A program made the translations under genes and the position numbers. From JBBDIJ01 sp040880485 (GTDB lineage: Bacteria > Bacteroidota > Rhodothermia > Balneolales > Balneolaceae), in the NCBI GenBank assembly GCA_040880485.1, contig JBBDIJ010000021.1:1-64000 (forward strand): a stretch of DNA of 64,000 bases. Direction: 5' to 3'. Each line of letters opens with the position of its first letter. Position 1 is the stretch's first letter. This document shows positions 27,375 through 36,248 of the stretch, in pieces. The notes under the pieces were generated by a model, which saw only the letters and a list, made by a program, of their open reading frames with translations, did no database searches and was not told the DNA's origin.

Positions 27375-28058
27375 TCAGCCCGCTCCTGCAGCCCCCGGCC
27401 GACCCGACGAAAGATATTCAGGGACAAGGTCTTGCGGATTCTCTGAACGAAACCAGTCCCGAAAACGGGGATCGCGCCATGCCCGTATCATAGAAATAGC
27501 GGTAACAGAGTCGGGTCCAAGCCAGCGGATTGCCTCCTCCCCATAGTTCTCCAGACGCTCTGCCCCCGTCCCGATCACCAGATCACCCGGTTTCAGCTCC
27601 CGGCTGATCTCCCCGAGACTTCTGACCGCCGCTTTCGTTGAAGCTTCACACGTCCCGCTGCTGTGAAAACATTGATGGTAGAGATGCTCTCTGCGGGCAT
27701 TGATTACGGTGTGTACATCTCCACCGGTTTGCAGTCCATTGTTTGTAAAAACACCCGCAGCCATCATCTCCAGAGAGCCGGCTGCATAAAGCGGGACGGT
27801 TGTTCCAAAAAGCATCCCCTTGATAGCAGCCGCACCGATTCTGAGGCCGGTATAGGAGCCCGGCCCTGCACTGAACAGTAGTTCAGTCAGATCGTCCGTG
27901 CCCATTTCATATGTCCGAAAAAGCTCCTCGACAGAGAGGAACAGATGCTCCGAATGCACACCCCGGCCCATCGCTCTCCTCTCGTCCGGTTTCTCCATAC
28001 CTTCCCTCCATATAGCTACAGAGCACACCGGGGTTGCTGTTTCGATTGCAAGAATCAT
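27375..28058 (-). CDS. tsaB: tRNA threonylcarbamoyladenosine biosynthesis protein TsaB
   Basis: Partner of TsaD, TsaE and TsaC in making t6A37 of ANN-decoding tRNAs. 227 residues of the ASKHA fold: M-I-L-A-I-E-T-A-T at the start and F-S-A-G-P-G-S-Y-T-G-L-R-I-G as the family hallmark. It lacks the metal-binding histidines of TsaD, as expected. It lies in the minus-strand train, 38 bases after the DUF3857 gene and 71 before accD. Confidence 0.94.
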   Translation of the reverse strand: MILAIETATPVCSVAIWREGMEKPDERRAMGRGVHSEHLFLSVEELFRTYEMGTDDLTELLFSAGPGSYTGLRIGAAAIKGMLFGTTVPLYAAGSLEMMAAGVFTNNGLQTGGDVHTVINARREHLYHQCFHSSGTCEASTKAAVRSLGEISRELKPGDLVIGTGAERLENYGEEAIRWLGPDSVTAISMIRAWRDPRFRDWFRSENPQDLVPEYLSSGRPGAAGAG

Positions 28059-28096
28059 GGTGTGATAATAGCAAGATCAGGGGGAAAAAACCGGGC

Positions 28097-30103
28097 TCAC
28101 TCAGAGCTGCCTGCGAACCACTCCTGGTGGCTGACCGTTACCCACCGCTCATAAAGCTGTCTGAGGGCAGGGTACTGATCCGGATGATACTCCCGGCGCG
28201 GAATCTCCAGACCGAAACTGTAGTACAGGGTGCGCCCATCCAGTTCATACTGCTCTCTTAACTGCGCATCACCGCCTTGCAGCAGCTGCTCCTCCTGCTG
28301 CGACTGTACCCGAAATTGATCGGGCAGATGAATGGTGTAACGGACCGAGATCGACTCTGGGCCATCCAGTGTCACCGGAATGCGGCGCTCCTCCTCTTCA
28401 AAGGGATTACTGTACAGATAGCCCACTATCATCGGCCTGAATTGCAGTCCCTCCTGAAAACTGACAGCATACTGTGGGATCCGGAACGATGCTTCAATCC
28501 GAATCGGAAACTGACCCTCCTCCACCTCTTCAATTGTTGCCTCTGTAAGGATCAGATCTCCATAGGCGTCCAGAAAGAGGCCGGATACAATCTCCCCGGC
28601 TGGCCGGCCTTCTGCCAGTTCACTGCGAATCTGCCGGGCGGGATAGCCGGAGGTAACAGCGGTGAAGTTCGCCTCCAGATCTCCATTCGCATCCATCCAC
28701 GCCTCCAGTTCAAGATCGAGGTCGTAGAGGCCATACCCAGGCTCCGGGTCCACCCAGTGAAAACTGTCCGGGCCAAGCAACAGCGCATTCCGTGTCCACG
28801 ACTCGGGAGGAATCATTCCGGGTCTGCTGTATGCGTAGCTGCCATCCATAACCAGCTCCCCTTCGTCTGTAGTCACCTGAACAAGCAGCCGGTTGAATTG
28901 ATAGATCGTGGGCAGGGAGCGATTCACACGACCTCGCTCTCTTCCCGCTACAAACAGGGGGGATGCATTCAGGCCCGCTCCTCGTAAAAGACTTGTGAGA
29001 GCAAGGTTGATGGCTGCCTGATCCGACGGATCCCCCTCAAGTACACGTGCGGGATCGGTCTCCGGAACAGTTCTATGCTCTCCATTGAATACCATCCTGC
29101 TGTTCAGATACGTGAAGATCTCCTGAACCAGCTCCTGACTGCCCGGAGTATCGGCCTCCTCTGCGATCTGTTCCCCGATACGGTGTAACTCTTCAAGGGC
29201 AACAATGTGGTGCCATGGATTGCCATCTCCCCGCCGGAGCCTGGCAATGACGACTTCCCAGCTGTTTATCAGAGGCTGCCTGGGCCTGCCGAACTCGCTG
29301 ACCAGAAACCTGAGCCTGGCTCTCCGGTCCTCAATGGATCCGGCATACTCCAGTTCCCGAACAGGGGGAACGTCACGGGCCACCCAGTGCTGAACCAGAT
29401 GGGGCTCTGGCCTGGGTATTGAAAACAGGAGTGGCAGCCCACTCCGGTCGATCCTCGCTTCCTGATATCCTACCTCTGTTGTCAGATTCTCCGGCACCGT
29501 CTCGTAACGTAAAAAGGGCTCATTCCTCAGTACCAGATGATTGAGGCGCACGGGAAAACGCCAGGTAAAGTAGTGATCCGGCAGTTCATCCAGATAGCGA
29601 CGCTCCATTTTGTATCGAAATTCCAGTACATCACCTTCTGTTGCGGCGGGCAGGGTAAATTCCAAAAGGCGGTAGAGCGGGGAAAGGCCTGTATCGACCA
29701 TCTGATCTGTATCCATCGCGGTTCGGCTTCCGTCTGTATGGTGTGTCCACCCCTCAACTTCAGTGATCACCTCCATGTTTTCATATGCATAATAAGGCAG
29801 GGAGATTTGCGAAGCATCCGCAATCAGAAGCGGGTCGTCCGTCCCTATTCGCATACGGACGAGAATCTCGATCGTGGCCATCGGAGTACGGTTCCTTTCT
29901 GAAAAACCTATATCGGTATAACGATGCAGAATTTCAACCGGGGCCGAAACACCGGCCGGGTCCTCGAAGAGGGAATCTGGAATGGTGCCAAACTGCGGCC
30001 TCTCTGGTAGCTCCCCGATCGGGACGATCTGACCGGAAAGGATCCCAGGCTGCAAACAGAGGCAACCGAGGATCAAAAAGAGGCAGCTATGATTCCTCAT
30101 CAT
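28097..30103 (-). CDS. DUF3857 / transglutaminase-fold secreted protein, catalytic residues lost
   Basis: 668 residues with a signal peptide (1-24). Residues about 50-250 are a DUF3857 beta domain. Residues about 310-430 are a transglutaminase-like fold, and the rest is beta-rich (DUF2569/3858-like). Working relatives have G-D-C-x-D for the catalytic cysteine, a histidine in F-N-H-V and an aspartate. Here these read G-D-P-S-D (357-361), F-N-R-L (403-406) and M-D-G (Asp420). Cys and His are gone, so it is probably not an enzyme. It sits 21 bases after pyrC. Confidence 0.78.
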   Translation of the reverse strand: MMRNHSCLFLILGCLCLQPGILSGQIVPIGELPERPQFGTIPDSLFEDPAGVSAPVEILHRYTDIGFSERNRTPMATIEILVRMRIGTDDPLLIADASQISLPYYAYENMEVITEVEGWTHHTDGSRTAMDTDQMVDTGLSPLYRLLEFTLPAATEGDVLEFRYKMERRYLDELPDHYFTWRFPVRLNHLVLRNEPFLRYETVPENLTTEVGYQEARIDRSGLPLLFSIPRPEPHLVQHWVARDVPPVRELEYAGSIEDRRARLRFLVSEFGRPRQPLINSWEVVIARLRRGDGNPWHHIVALEELHRIGEQIAEEADTPGSQELVQEIFTYLNSRMVFNGEHRTVPETDPARVLEGDPSDQAAINLALTSLLRGAGLNASPLFVAGRERGRVNRSLPTIYQFNRLLVQVTTDEGELVMDGSYAYSRPGMIPPESWTRNALLLGPDSFHWVDPEPGYGLYDLDLELEAWMDANGDLEANFTAVTSGYPARQIRSELAEGRPAGEIVSGLFLDAYGDLILTEATIEEVEEGQFPIRIEASFRIPQYAVSFQEGLQFRPMIVGYLYSNPFEEEERRIPVTLDGPESISVRYTIHLPDQFRVQSQQEEQLLQGGDAQLREQYELDGRTLYYSFGLEIPRREYHPDQYPALRQLYERWVTVSHQEWFAGSSE

Positions 30104-30124
30104 CTCTGTCTATTCGGTTTCGGC

Positions 30125-31426
30125 CTACCCTCTCAGTGAGTTCACAACCCAACGGTTGCGGTTATAGATCGCAATGCTTCGGCCGGTCATCTCACTGCCT
30201 ATCCAGGGAGAGTTTTTGGAGCGGGAGCGCACCTCCTTCTCCGTAAAGACCCACTTTTCATCCGTATTGAACAGGGTCAGATTGGCCGTTTTCCCCTCTT
30301 CAATGGATGGGACCTCAAGATTCAGGATCTCACGCGGACGAATAGAAATCGCCCGGATCAGTTCCGAAAGTGTAAGAATTTTGGTCTCAAACAACTCCTT
30401 AACAGAGATACTCCAGGCGGTCTCAAGGCCAATAATTCCGTTCGGTGCCTGAATAAACTCTACCTCCTTCTCCTCAATTGCGTGGGGGGCATGGTCGGTG
30501 CAGATCACATCGATGGTTCCGTCGGCCAGCCCCTCCCTGATCGCCTTTACATCTTCAGCGGTTCTGAGTGGCGGATGCATTTTGAACCGGGTATCAAATT
30601 TACTCTTGTCGATCTCCTCATCGGTCAGTGAGAAGTGGTGCGCACACACTTCAGTAGTCACTCGTATGCCATCCGCCTTCGCCCGGCGTACCAGTTCCAC
30701 CCCTTTTGCTGTGCTGATATGGGCTACATGCAGGTGCCCACCCGTTAATTGCGCGAGCAGTATGTCACGTGCGATCATCACCTCTTCGGCCACACCCGGA
30801 GACCCTTCGAGCCCTAGCCTGGCAGACACTTTTCCCTCATTCATATGGCCCGGCCTCGAGAGCGAAAGATCCTCTTCATGATTGATGAGCGGCACCCCGA
30901 GCATTGCGCAATAGTCGAGGGCGACTCGCATTACTCCGGCATCCCATACCGGATCCCCATCGTCACTGAAGGCAACGGCTCCACCCAGATGCATATCTCT
31001 CATCTCGGCAATCGACCGGCCCTCTCTCTCTCTGGTCACGCACCCGATCGGGTGTACATCCACCGGAAGCTCGGAAGCCTTTTTGATGATATACTCCACA
31101 ACATCCCTTGTTTGGACCGGTGGACGGGTATTAGGCATGCATGCCACCCCGGTAAACCCTCCAAATGCGGCTGCACGACATCCGGTCTCGATGGTCTCTT
31201 TATGCTCGAATCCCGGTTCACGCAGATGCACATGCATGTCGAACCACCCGGGGCTCACCCAGGCCCCTTCCGCGTCCCAGGCCTCCTCTCCGTTGGTAGG
31301 TGCCAAAGATTTTCCAATCTCCTCAATGCGCCCATCCCGAATTCGAAGATCGACCGTCTGTTTCTCCGGCTTCTCTCCGTCTACCGGTTTAACATTCTGA
31401 ATCAGCAGGTTTGGGGTCAGGTCCAT
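30125..31426 (-). CDS. pyrC: Dihydroorotase (class I)
   Basis: Third step of pyrimidine synthesis: closes carbamoyl-aspartate to dihydroorotate. 433 residues from ATG 31426 (MDLTPNLL). An in-frame TTG 12 bases upstream would add four residues. The amidohydrolase metal motif is D-M-H-V-H-L-R-E-P-G, later C-A-H-H-F and D-H-A-P-H-A supply further ligands, and G-I-I-G-L-E-T is a family block. It heads the long minus-strand train down to rpoN. The other pyr genes are elsewhere. Confidence 0.94.
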   Translation of the reverse strand: MDLTPNLLIQNVKPVDGEKPEKQTVDLRIRDGRIEEIGKSLAPTNGEEAWDAEGAWVSPGWFDMHVHLREPGFEHKETIETGCRAAAFGGFTGVACMPNTRPPVQTRDVVEYIIKKASELPVDVHPIGCVTREREGRSIAEMRDMHLGGAVAFSDDGDPVWDAGVMRVALDYCAMLGVPLINHEEDLSLSRPGHMNEGKVSARLGLEGSPGVAEEVMIARDILLAQLTGGHLHVAHISTAKGVELVRRAKADGIRVTTEVCAHHFSLTDEEIDKSKFDTRFKMHPPLRTAEDVKAIREGLADGTIDVICTDHAPHAIEEKEVEFIQAPNGIIGLETAWSISVKELFETKILTLSELIRAISIRPREILNLEVPSIEEGKTANLTLFNTDEKWVFTEKEVRSRSKNSPWIGSEMTGRSIAIYNRNRWVVNSLRG

Positions 31427-31696
31427 AGTACAGCTCAATTGGTTCAGAGTCCGGGAAGTGATGGTTGGGCCGTGTAACCACCTCTCAATCCTATTCGGCC
31501 GCCGAAATTCCGGCCCCTCTGACAGCCATTCTGCTCAAGGTACAGCTTTCTCTCCATTTTTTGCACTGCTCCGTATGGAGGGCTCGCCCGGATTTCATAC
31601 TTTCACCAACCAGTACCTGCCCAGCCCCTCGAACCCCTTAAATTCGTATTCCATCGTGTATTCTGCGATCAACCGTAACCCCCGACAGACCAGGAA

Positions 31697-32899
31697 GTGA
31701 CACAGAAAGAGAATCCACCACTTGAAAGACCGGTGCCCACGGTTTCGGAGCTCACCGCAAGAATCCGGGAGCTGCTCGAATCCAGTTTCAACGATGTGCT
31801 GGTAGAAGGTGAAGTGAGCAACCTGAACCGAAGCCGAAATGGACACATCTACTTTACCGTAAAGGATGACGGCGCCCAGCTTTCATGTGTCATATGGCGA
31901 TCCGCCGCCGATCGTATTTCGGACCTTCCCGGGGAGGGAAGTCAGGTCCTGCTTGGAGGATCAGTACAGCTTTACCCGCCTCACGGCCGCTACCAGCTCA
32001 TCGTCCGCTTTCTGGAGCAGGCCGGGATTGGAAGGCTTCAGAGAGAGTTTGAAGCATTGAAACAAAAATTGAAAGAGGAGGGCCTTTTCGACCCCGAACG
32101 AAAACGTCCCCTCCCCCCCTTTCCGGAAAAAATTGGCGTCATCACCTCATCCACAGGCGCAGCATTTCAGGATATACGCTCTACACTCGAGAAGCGCTGG
32201 CCCATGGCTCACATCCTGCTGCACCACTCTTCTGTCCAGGGAATGAACGCCGCTCCTGAGCTCACGGCCGCCCTCCAGGCTCTTTCGGGCCGAACCGACC
32301 TGGACCTGCTCATTATTGGCCGGGGAGGCGGGTCTCTGGAAGACCTCTGGCCATTTAACGAAGAGTCCGTTGCAAGAGCACTGGCAGTTTTTCCCGTTCC
32401 CGTGATCAGTGCAGTTGGCCATGAGACCGATTTCAGTATTTCCGATTTTGTGGCCGATGCAAGAGCGGCTACACCAACCCAGGCCGCCGTCATGGCGGTA
32501 CCGGACATCAATGAGGTGCGCCTGCTCACAGAGGATCTGACCCGGAGGATAGAATCGCGTACTGCCGAACGCATCGACAGGCAGAGAGAGAAACTACTTC
32601 GCTTAAGCGGTTCTCACGCACTTCTTGCAGTCCGGGAGAGGCTGCAGAGCAGAAGAGATCAGCTTCGCGGACTAACCGGAAATATGGGCCACAGCATTCA
32701 GACCGGAATCCATCGGAACAGAGAACGTTATACTGAACTGATGCACAGATTGGAAAAAGCGAATCCCAATGCTCCGCTGGACACTGGTTTCACCCGCGTA
32801 TGGCAAGATGGGCAGTGGATTCGCAGCGGCGGGTCTTTCAACCCGGAGAAGTCATTCGAACTGGAGTGGAGAGACAGGCGCCGGGAGGTATTAAAATGA
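31697..32899 (+). CDS. xseA: Exodeoxyribonuclease VII large subunit
   Basis: Degrades single-stranded DNA to short oligonucleotides together with XseB. 400 residues: N-terminal OB fold (V-L-V-E-G-E-V-S-N-L-N-R-S), then the catalytic domain with P-E-K-I-G-V-I-T-S, I-I-G-R-G-G-G-S-L-E-D-L-W and V-G-H-E-T-D-F. The start is GTG at 31697. It is somewhat shorter than the E. coli protein in the coiled-coil region. Usually xseB follows directly. Here a phosphodiesterase gene overlaps the stop codon instead. Confidence 0.94.
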   Translation: MTQKENPPLERPVPTVSELTARIRELLESSFNDVLVEGEVSNLNRSRNGHIYFTVKDDGAQLSCVIWRSAADRISDLPGEGSQVLLGGSVQLYPPHGRYQLIVRFLEQAGIGRLQREFEALKQKLKEEGLFDPERKRPLPPFPEKIGVITSSTGAAFQDIRSTLEKRWPMAHILLHHSSVQGMNAAPELTAALQALSGRTDLDLLIIGRGGGSLEDLWPFNEESVARALAVFPVPVISAVGHETDFSISDFVADARAATPTQAAVMAVPDINEVRLLTEDLTRRIESRTAERIDRQREKLLRLSGSHALLAVRERLQSRRDQLRGLTGNMGHSIQTGIHRNRERYTELMHRLEKANPNAPLDTGFTRVWQDGQWIRSGGSFNPEKSFELEWRDRRREVLK

Positions 32900-33726
32900 G
32901 TTGGGGTTTCGAGCTACAGGGACATCGCGGTGCGCGCGGGCTCTGGCCGGAAAACACAATTCCCGGTTTTTTAAATGCGGCAAAACTGGGTGTAGATACG
33001 CTGGAGCTGGATGTTGTAGTCACGGGGGATCAGCGAATCCTCGTGTCCCACGACCCCTGGTTCGACCCGAGAATAACGACCCGTCCCGATGGGAAGCGAC
33101 TGGATGAAAAGGAGGCTGACACCTTCAACTTCTATTTAATGACAACCAAAGAGATTCAGCGATTTGACGTCGGGCTTCGCAGGCATCCGGAGTTTCCAAA
33201 ACAGGTGGCTCTCTCTGCACAAAAACCGCTTCTTGAGGAGGTATTTCGTGCTATCCCTGTGGATGGATACTCCGGCAGGCCACCAATTAAATACAGCATC
33301 GAAGCGAAGAGCCATCCCGAGTGGGTGGGTAAGTATGTACCGCCTCCCGAAACGTACGCTGCCATTCTGCTGGATGAGCTCGAGCGGTTCGCCCCGGCAG
33401 GCCGTATCCTGCTTCAGTCCTTTGACCCGCATCTTCTGACAATACTGCACCAAATGGCCCCCTCCATCGCGCTCTCTTTCCTGATTTCACAGGAAATGCC
33501 CATGGAGAAGTACCTGGAACAGATCGGTTTCCTGCCTGCTGTCTGGAGTCCGTCTCTGAAAATCACCACTGCCGAAACTGTTTCAGAAGCCCGGAAACTG
33601 GGTATGCGCGTGATCCCGTGGACTGTAAATCTACAGAAAGAGATGATTCAGCTTCTGGAGTGGGGAGTGGATGGGCTCATTACCGACTATCCCGATCTTG
33701 CACTGCCACTGAAACACAGTGAATAG
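32896..33726 (+). CDS. Glycerophosphodiester phosphodiesterase
   Basis: Hydrolyses glycerophosphodiesters to glycerol 3-phosphate and an alcohol. 276 residues from ATG 32896, which overlaps the xseA stop (ATGA). Family motifs: G-H-R-G-A-R-G-L-W-P-E-N-T, E-L-D-V-V-V-T, V-S-H-D, and near the end V-I-P-W-T-V-N and G-V-D-G-L-I-T-D-Y-P. There is no signal peptide, so it is cytosolic (UgpQ-like). The frame is open further upstream inside xseA, but family similarity starts at this ATG. Confidence 0.92.
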   Translation: MSWGFELQGHRGARGLWPENTIPGFLNAAKLGVDTLELDVVVTGDQRILVSHDPWFDPRITTRPDGKRLDEKEADTFNFYLMTTKEIQRFDVGLRRHPEFPKQVALSAQKPLLEEVFRAIPVDGYSGRPPIKYSIEAKSHPEWVGKYVPPPETYAAILLDELERFAPAGRILLQSFDPHLLTILHQMAPSIALSFLISQEMPMEKYLEQIGFLPAVWSPSLKITTAETVSEARKLGMRVIPWTVNLQKEMIQLLEWGVDGLITDYPDLALPLKHSE

Positions 33727-33793
33727 CATGTTGAGCCTAACCTCAGCAGAGAACAAGTGAAGAAATTGTATATCGTATTAGCACTGTAAAATT

Positions 33794-35488
33794 TTAGCTA
33801 TCCTGCGGAGGGTTCGTCTCCCCTACCGGCTCTGCCAGCTCATCTGTGACCTCTTCGTTCGCCACGTCGGGCTCGTTTCTCTTTTGATTGGGGATCGTGA
33901 GTCGAAACGTCGTCTTCTTCTTGTCCCGGATCTCAAAGGTTCCCTGGATCTGTCGGGTAAGTATACGGATCAATTTCATCCCCAAATGTCGACTCTCCTC
34001 CTGTTCCAGATCGTCCGGCAGCCCCACACCGTCGTCCGAAATCTCCAGCATGACCCGATTTGCGCCCTTCTCCATCACCACCTGAATGACTCCACGTGGC
34101 CGATCTTTGAATGCGTGCTGATAGGCGTTCACCAGGATTTCATTCAGAATCATGGCAAATGGCAGCGCACGGTCTATGTCGAGATAGATCTCATCGGAGC
34201 TCACCCTTGTCTCGACCTCTTTGCCCCGATGTTTGAAAGACTGATGAAGCCGGTTAAATAATTTGACTGTATAAACTTTCAGGTTCAGAGAGTCTACCGA
34301 TCGGGTCTGGTGCATCGTCTCATGTATCAGGGCAAGCGACCGGAGACGGGAGTGTGCATCCTTGAGCACCTCCTCCATAGCCCGATTTCCGGAGCTCTTT
34401 ACCTGCAGCTCCAGGAGAGCCAGTATGATGGTAAGATTGTTCCTCATTCGGTCATGAATCCCCTGCAAAAGTACGTTTCTCTCATGCAGAGAACTCTTCA
34501 ACTTCGCCTCGCTCTGAAGTAGCGCGCCGGTCTTCTCTTCCACTTCCGAGACGAGCTGCCGGTTCCAGGTTCCGACGATATAAATTCCGCCGAGGCCCAG
34601 AGCAAGTACCAGTATAATTGAGATCCAGGTGATCACCTGAAATGACTCATTCGCCTGAAGCATTCGCTCTCCGACCATGACGGGCAGGGTGAGCGAAAGG
34701 TCATACAGAATCTCGTTACCCAATGCGTATGCACCGATGATGAATAGGCTGAGAACCGTGGCCACACTAAATATGGCCCCATAGATCCACTTCATAGAGA
34801 GGTCCGTCCGATCCGGAACCTCCAGGTGCTCTCTCCTGAGCCGGTCTATGAGTGGCGTAAACAGAAAGAGAAGTGGTGCAACGATCACCATGGATTGCAG
34901 AAAAACACCTGTCCACCAACCTCTCCAGAGGATCATCGTTTCTGCTGCTGAAAGGTTGTGGACAAAACTCCAGATAAATGAACCGAGGGAACTCGCAATG
35001 GCAGCCACAAAGGACACCATGGTAAAGAACGCAAAGCTTTTCAGGTCTCTGAGACTCACGTCTACCGGCACACAATAGTAGGCAAGAGCATAGATAAGAA
35101 GGCCCAAGATGAAGGCGATACCGAACAACAGGGCCCAATAGACCGGCATGGCAGAGGAGAAGGCGATCACAAAAGTGGCAAGGAAAACCGGTATGAAACC
35201 CCACTCAAACCCCAGCCAGAAGAGCAGAACCACACCGATGATCAGAGGTGGGTAGAGCAGAAAGAAGTTGTTGATTGCATTGCGATCCAGAGTATCGACA
35301 ACCCAACTCTCCGGGGCCATAAACAGCACAGATATCATCCCAACTGCAATGAGCAGCATCCAGGAGCATAGAATAATGATGGATTTAAAATCCCCGATAC
35401 CGTGCCGCAGAAGGAGAAAATCGATGGTAAAGGGCAACCATCGCACACCACTATCTTTTAATCGAACATTCAATACATCTTCTCCCAA
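33794..35488 (-). CDS. Membrane sensor histidine kinase (MASE1-like sensor, HisKA_2 type)
   Basis: 564 residues. Residues about 35-310 hold around nine transmembrane helices in a MASE1-like array. A short coiled coil links to the kinase core. His345 in I-H-D-R-M-R-N-N is the likely phosphorylation site, typical of the HisKA_2/HWE group. The ATPase has I-L-N-E-I-L-V-N-A-Y-Q-H-A-F (N box) and D-D-G-V-G-L-P. No response regulator gene adjoins it, so it is an orphan kinase here. The ligand is unknown. It is convergent with the phosphodiesterase gene. Confidence 0.85.
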   Translation of the reverse strand: MGEDVLNVRLKDSGVRWLPFTIDFLLLRHGIGDFKSIIILCSWMLLIAVGMISVLFMAPESWVVDTLDRNAINNFFLLYPPLIIGVVLLFWLGFEWGFIPVFLATFVIAFSSAMPVYWALLFGIAFILGLLIYALAYYCVPVDVSLRDLKSFAFFTMVSFVAAIASSLGSFIWSFVHNLSAAETMILWRGWWTGVFLQSMVIVAPLLFLFTPLIDRLRREHLEVPDRTDLSMKWIYGAIFSVATVLSLFIIGAYALGNEILYDLSLTLPVMVGERMLQANESFQVITWISIILVLALGLGGIYIVGTWNRQLVSEVEEKTGALLQSEAKLKSSLHERNVLLQGIHDRMRNNLTIILALLELQVKSSGNRAMEEVLKDAHSRLRSLALIHETMHQTRSVDSLNLKVYTVKLFNRLHQSFKHRGKEVETRVSSDEIYLDIDRALPFAMILNEILVNAYQHAFKDRPRGVIQVVMEKGANRVMLEISDDGVGLPDDLEQEESRHLGMKLIRILTRQIQGTFEIRDKKKTTFRLTIPNQKRNEPDVANEEVTDELAEPVGETNPPQDS

Positions 35489-35603
35489 ACTGTTAGAGGG
35501 CTGGTACTTTTACGGAGTATCCGTATCCGAATGCAGAAATTCTAATCAGATGCCGAAAGATTAGAAAATATTAACCTACAGGCAAGAGCCCGATACGACA
35601 CTC

Positions 35604-36035
35604 TCAGGAAAGGTTCGCAACCACTTCAGACTCACTGAAAAAGAAGGCCGACTCCAGTTTTCCATTCTCAGCAGAGTCGGATCCGTGTACGATGTTCTCT
35701 CCCACACTGTCAGCAAAATCAGCTCTTATGGTACCCTTTTCAGCCTCTGCCGGATTGGTTGCACCGATCAGCTTTCTGAAATCCGCGACCGCATTCTCCT
35801 TTTCCAAAATCATAGGGACACATGGGCCGCTGCTCATAAAATTGACAAGCTCATCGAAGAAGGGTCGATCCCGGTGAACCGCATAGAAACCACCGGCAGT
35901 GGCCGGGGTCAAACGTGTCAGTTTCATCGCTACGATTCGGAATCCCGCTTTCTGAATTCTTGCAGTCACTTCGCCGATCAGACTCTTCCGGACACAATCG
36001 GGTTTTAAAATAGTCAATGTTCTTTCTGCTGCCAT
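35604..36035 (-). CDS. ndk: Nucleoside diphosphate kinase
   Basis: Balances NTP and dNTP pools by phosphate transfer through a phospho-histidine. 143 residues with T-L-T-I-L-K-P-D at the start and the active site N-I-V-H-G-S-D-S with His117. Length and start are standard. It is a single gene, divergent from the PAS kinase across about 210 bases. Confidence 0.97.
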   Translation of the reverse strand: MAAERTLTILKPDCVRKSLIGEVTARIQKAGFRIVAMKLTRLTPATAGGFYAVHRDRPFFDELVNFMSSGPCVPMILEKENAVADFRKLIGATNPAEAEKGTIRADFADSVGENIVHGSDSAENGKLESAFFFSESEVVANLS

Positions 36036-36248
36036 AAATATGAGGTCTCCCCTGCAGTTTATTACTGATTTTTTTTCTGTTTATTCCGTCTCTCCTGTTG
36101 CATGATTATCTGTAACGGTCTCCCGTTTGTCACTTGCATTTGCAACAGAAGATGACAGGGCGGGAAGATACGAAGCGGAGTTTCCTTAAAAAAGTGCCCG
36201 ACTTTTTGTAACCTTCTGCTTACTACCCTGTTCGAATGGAGTTCGCAA

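Noticed and set aside
31595..31846. Small minus-strand ORF (83 codons) between pyrC and xseA
   Set aside because: It overlaps the well-supported xseA start, has no ribosome site that I can see and matches no family.
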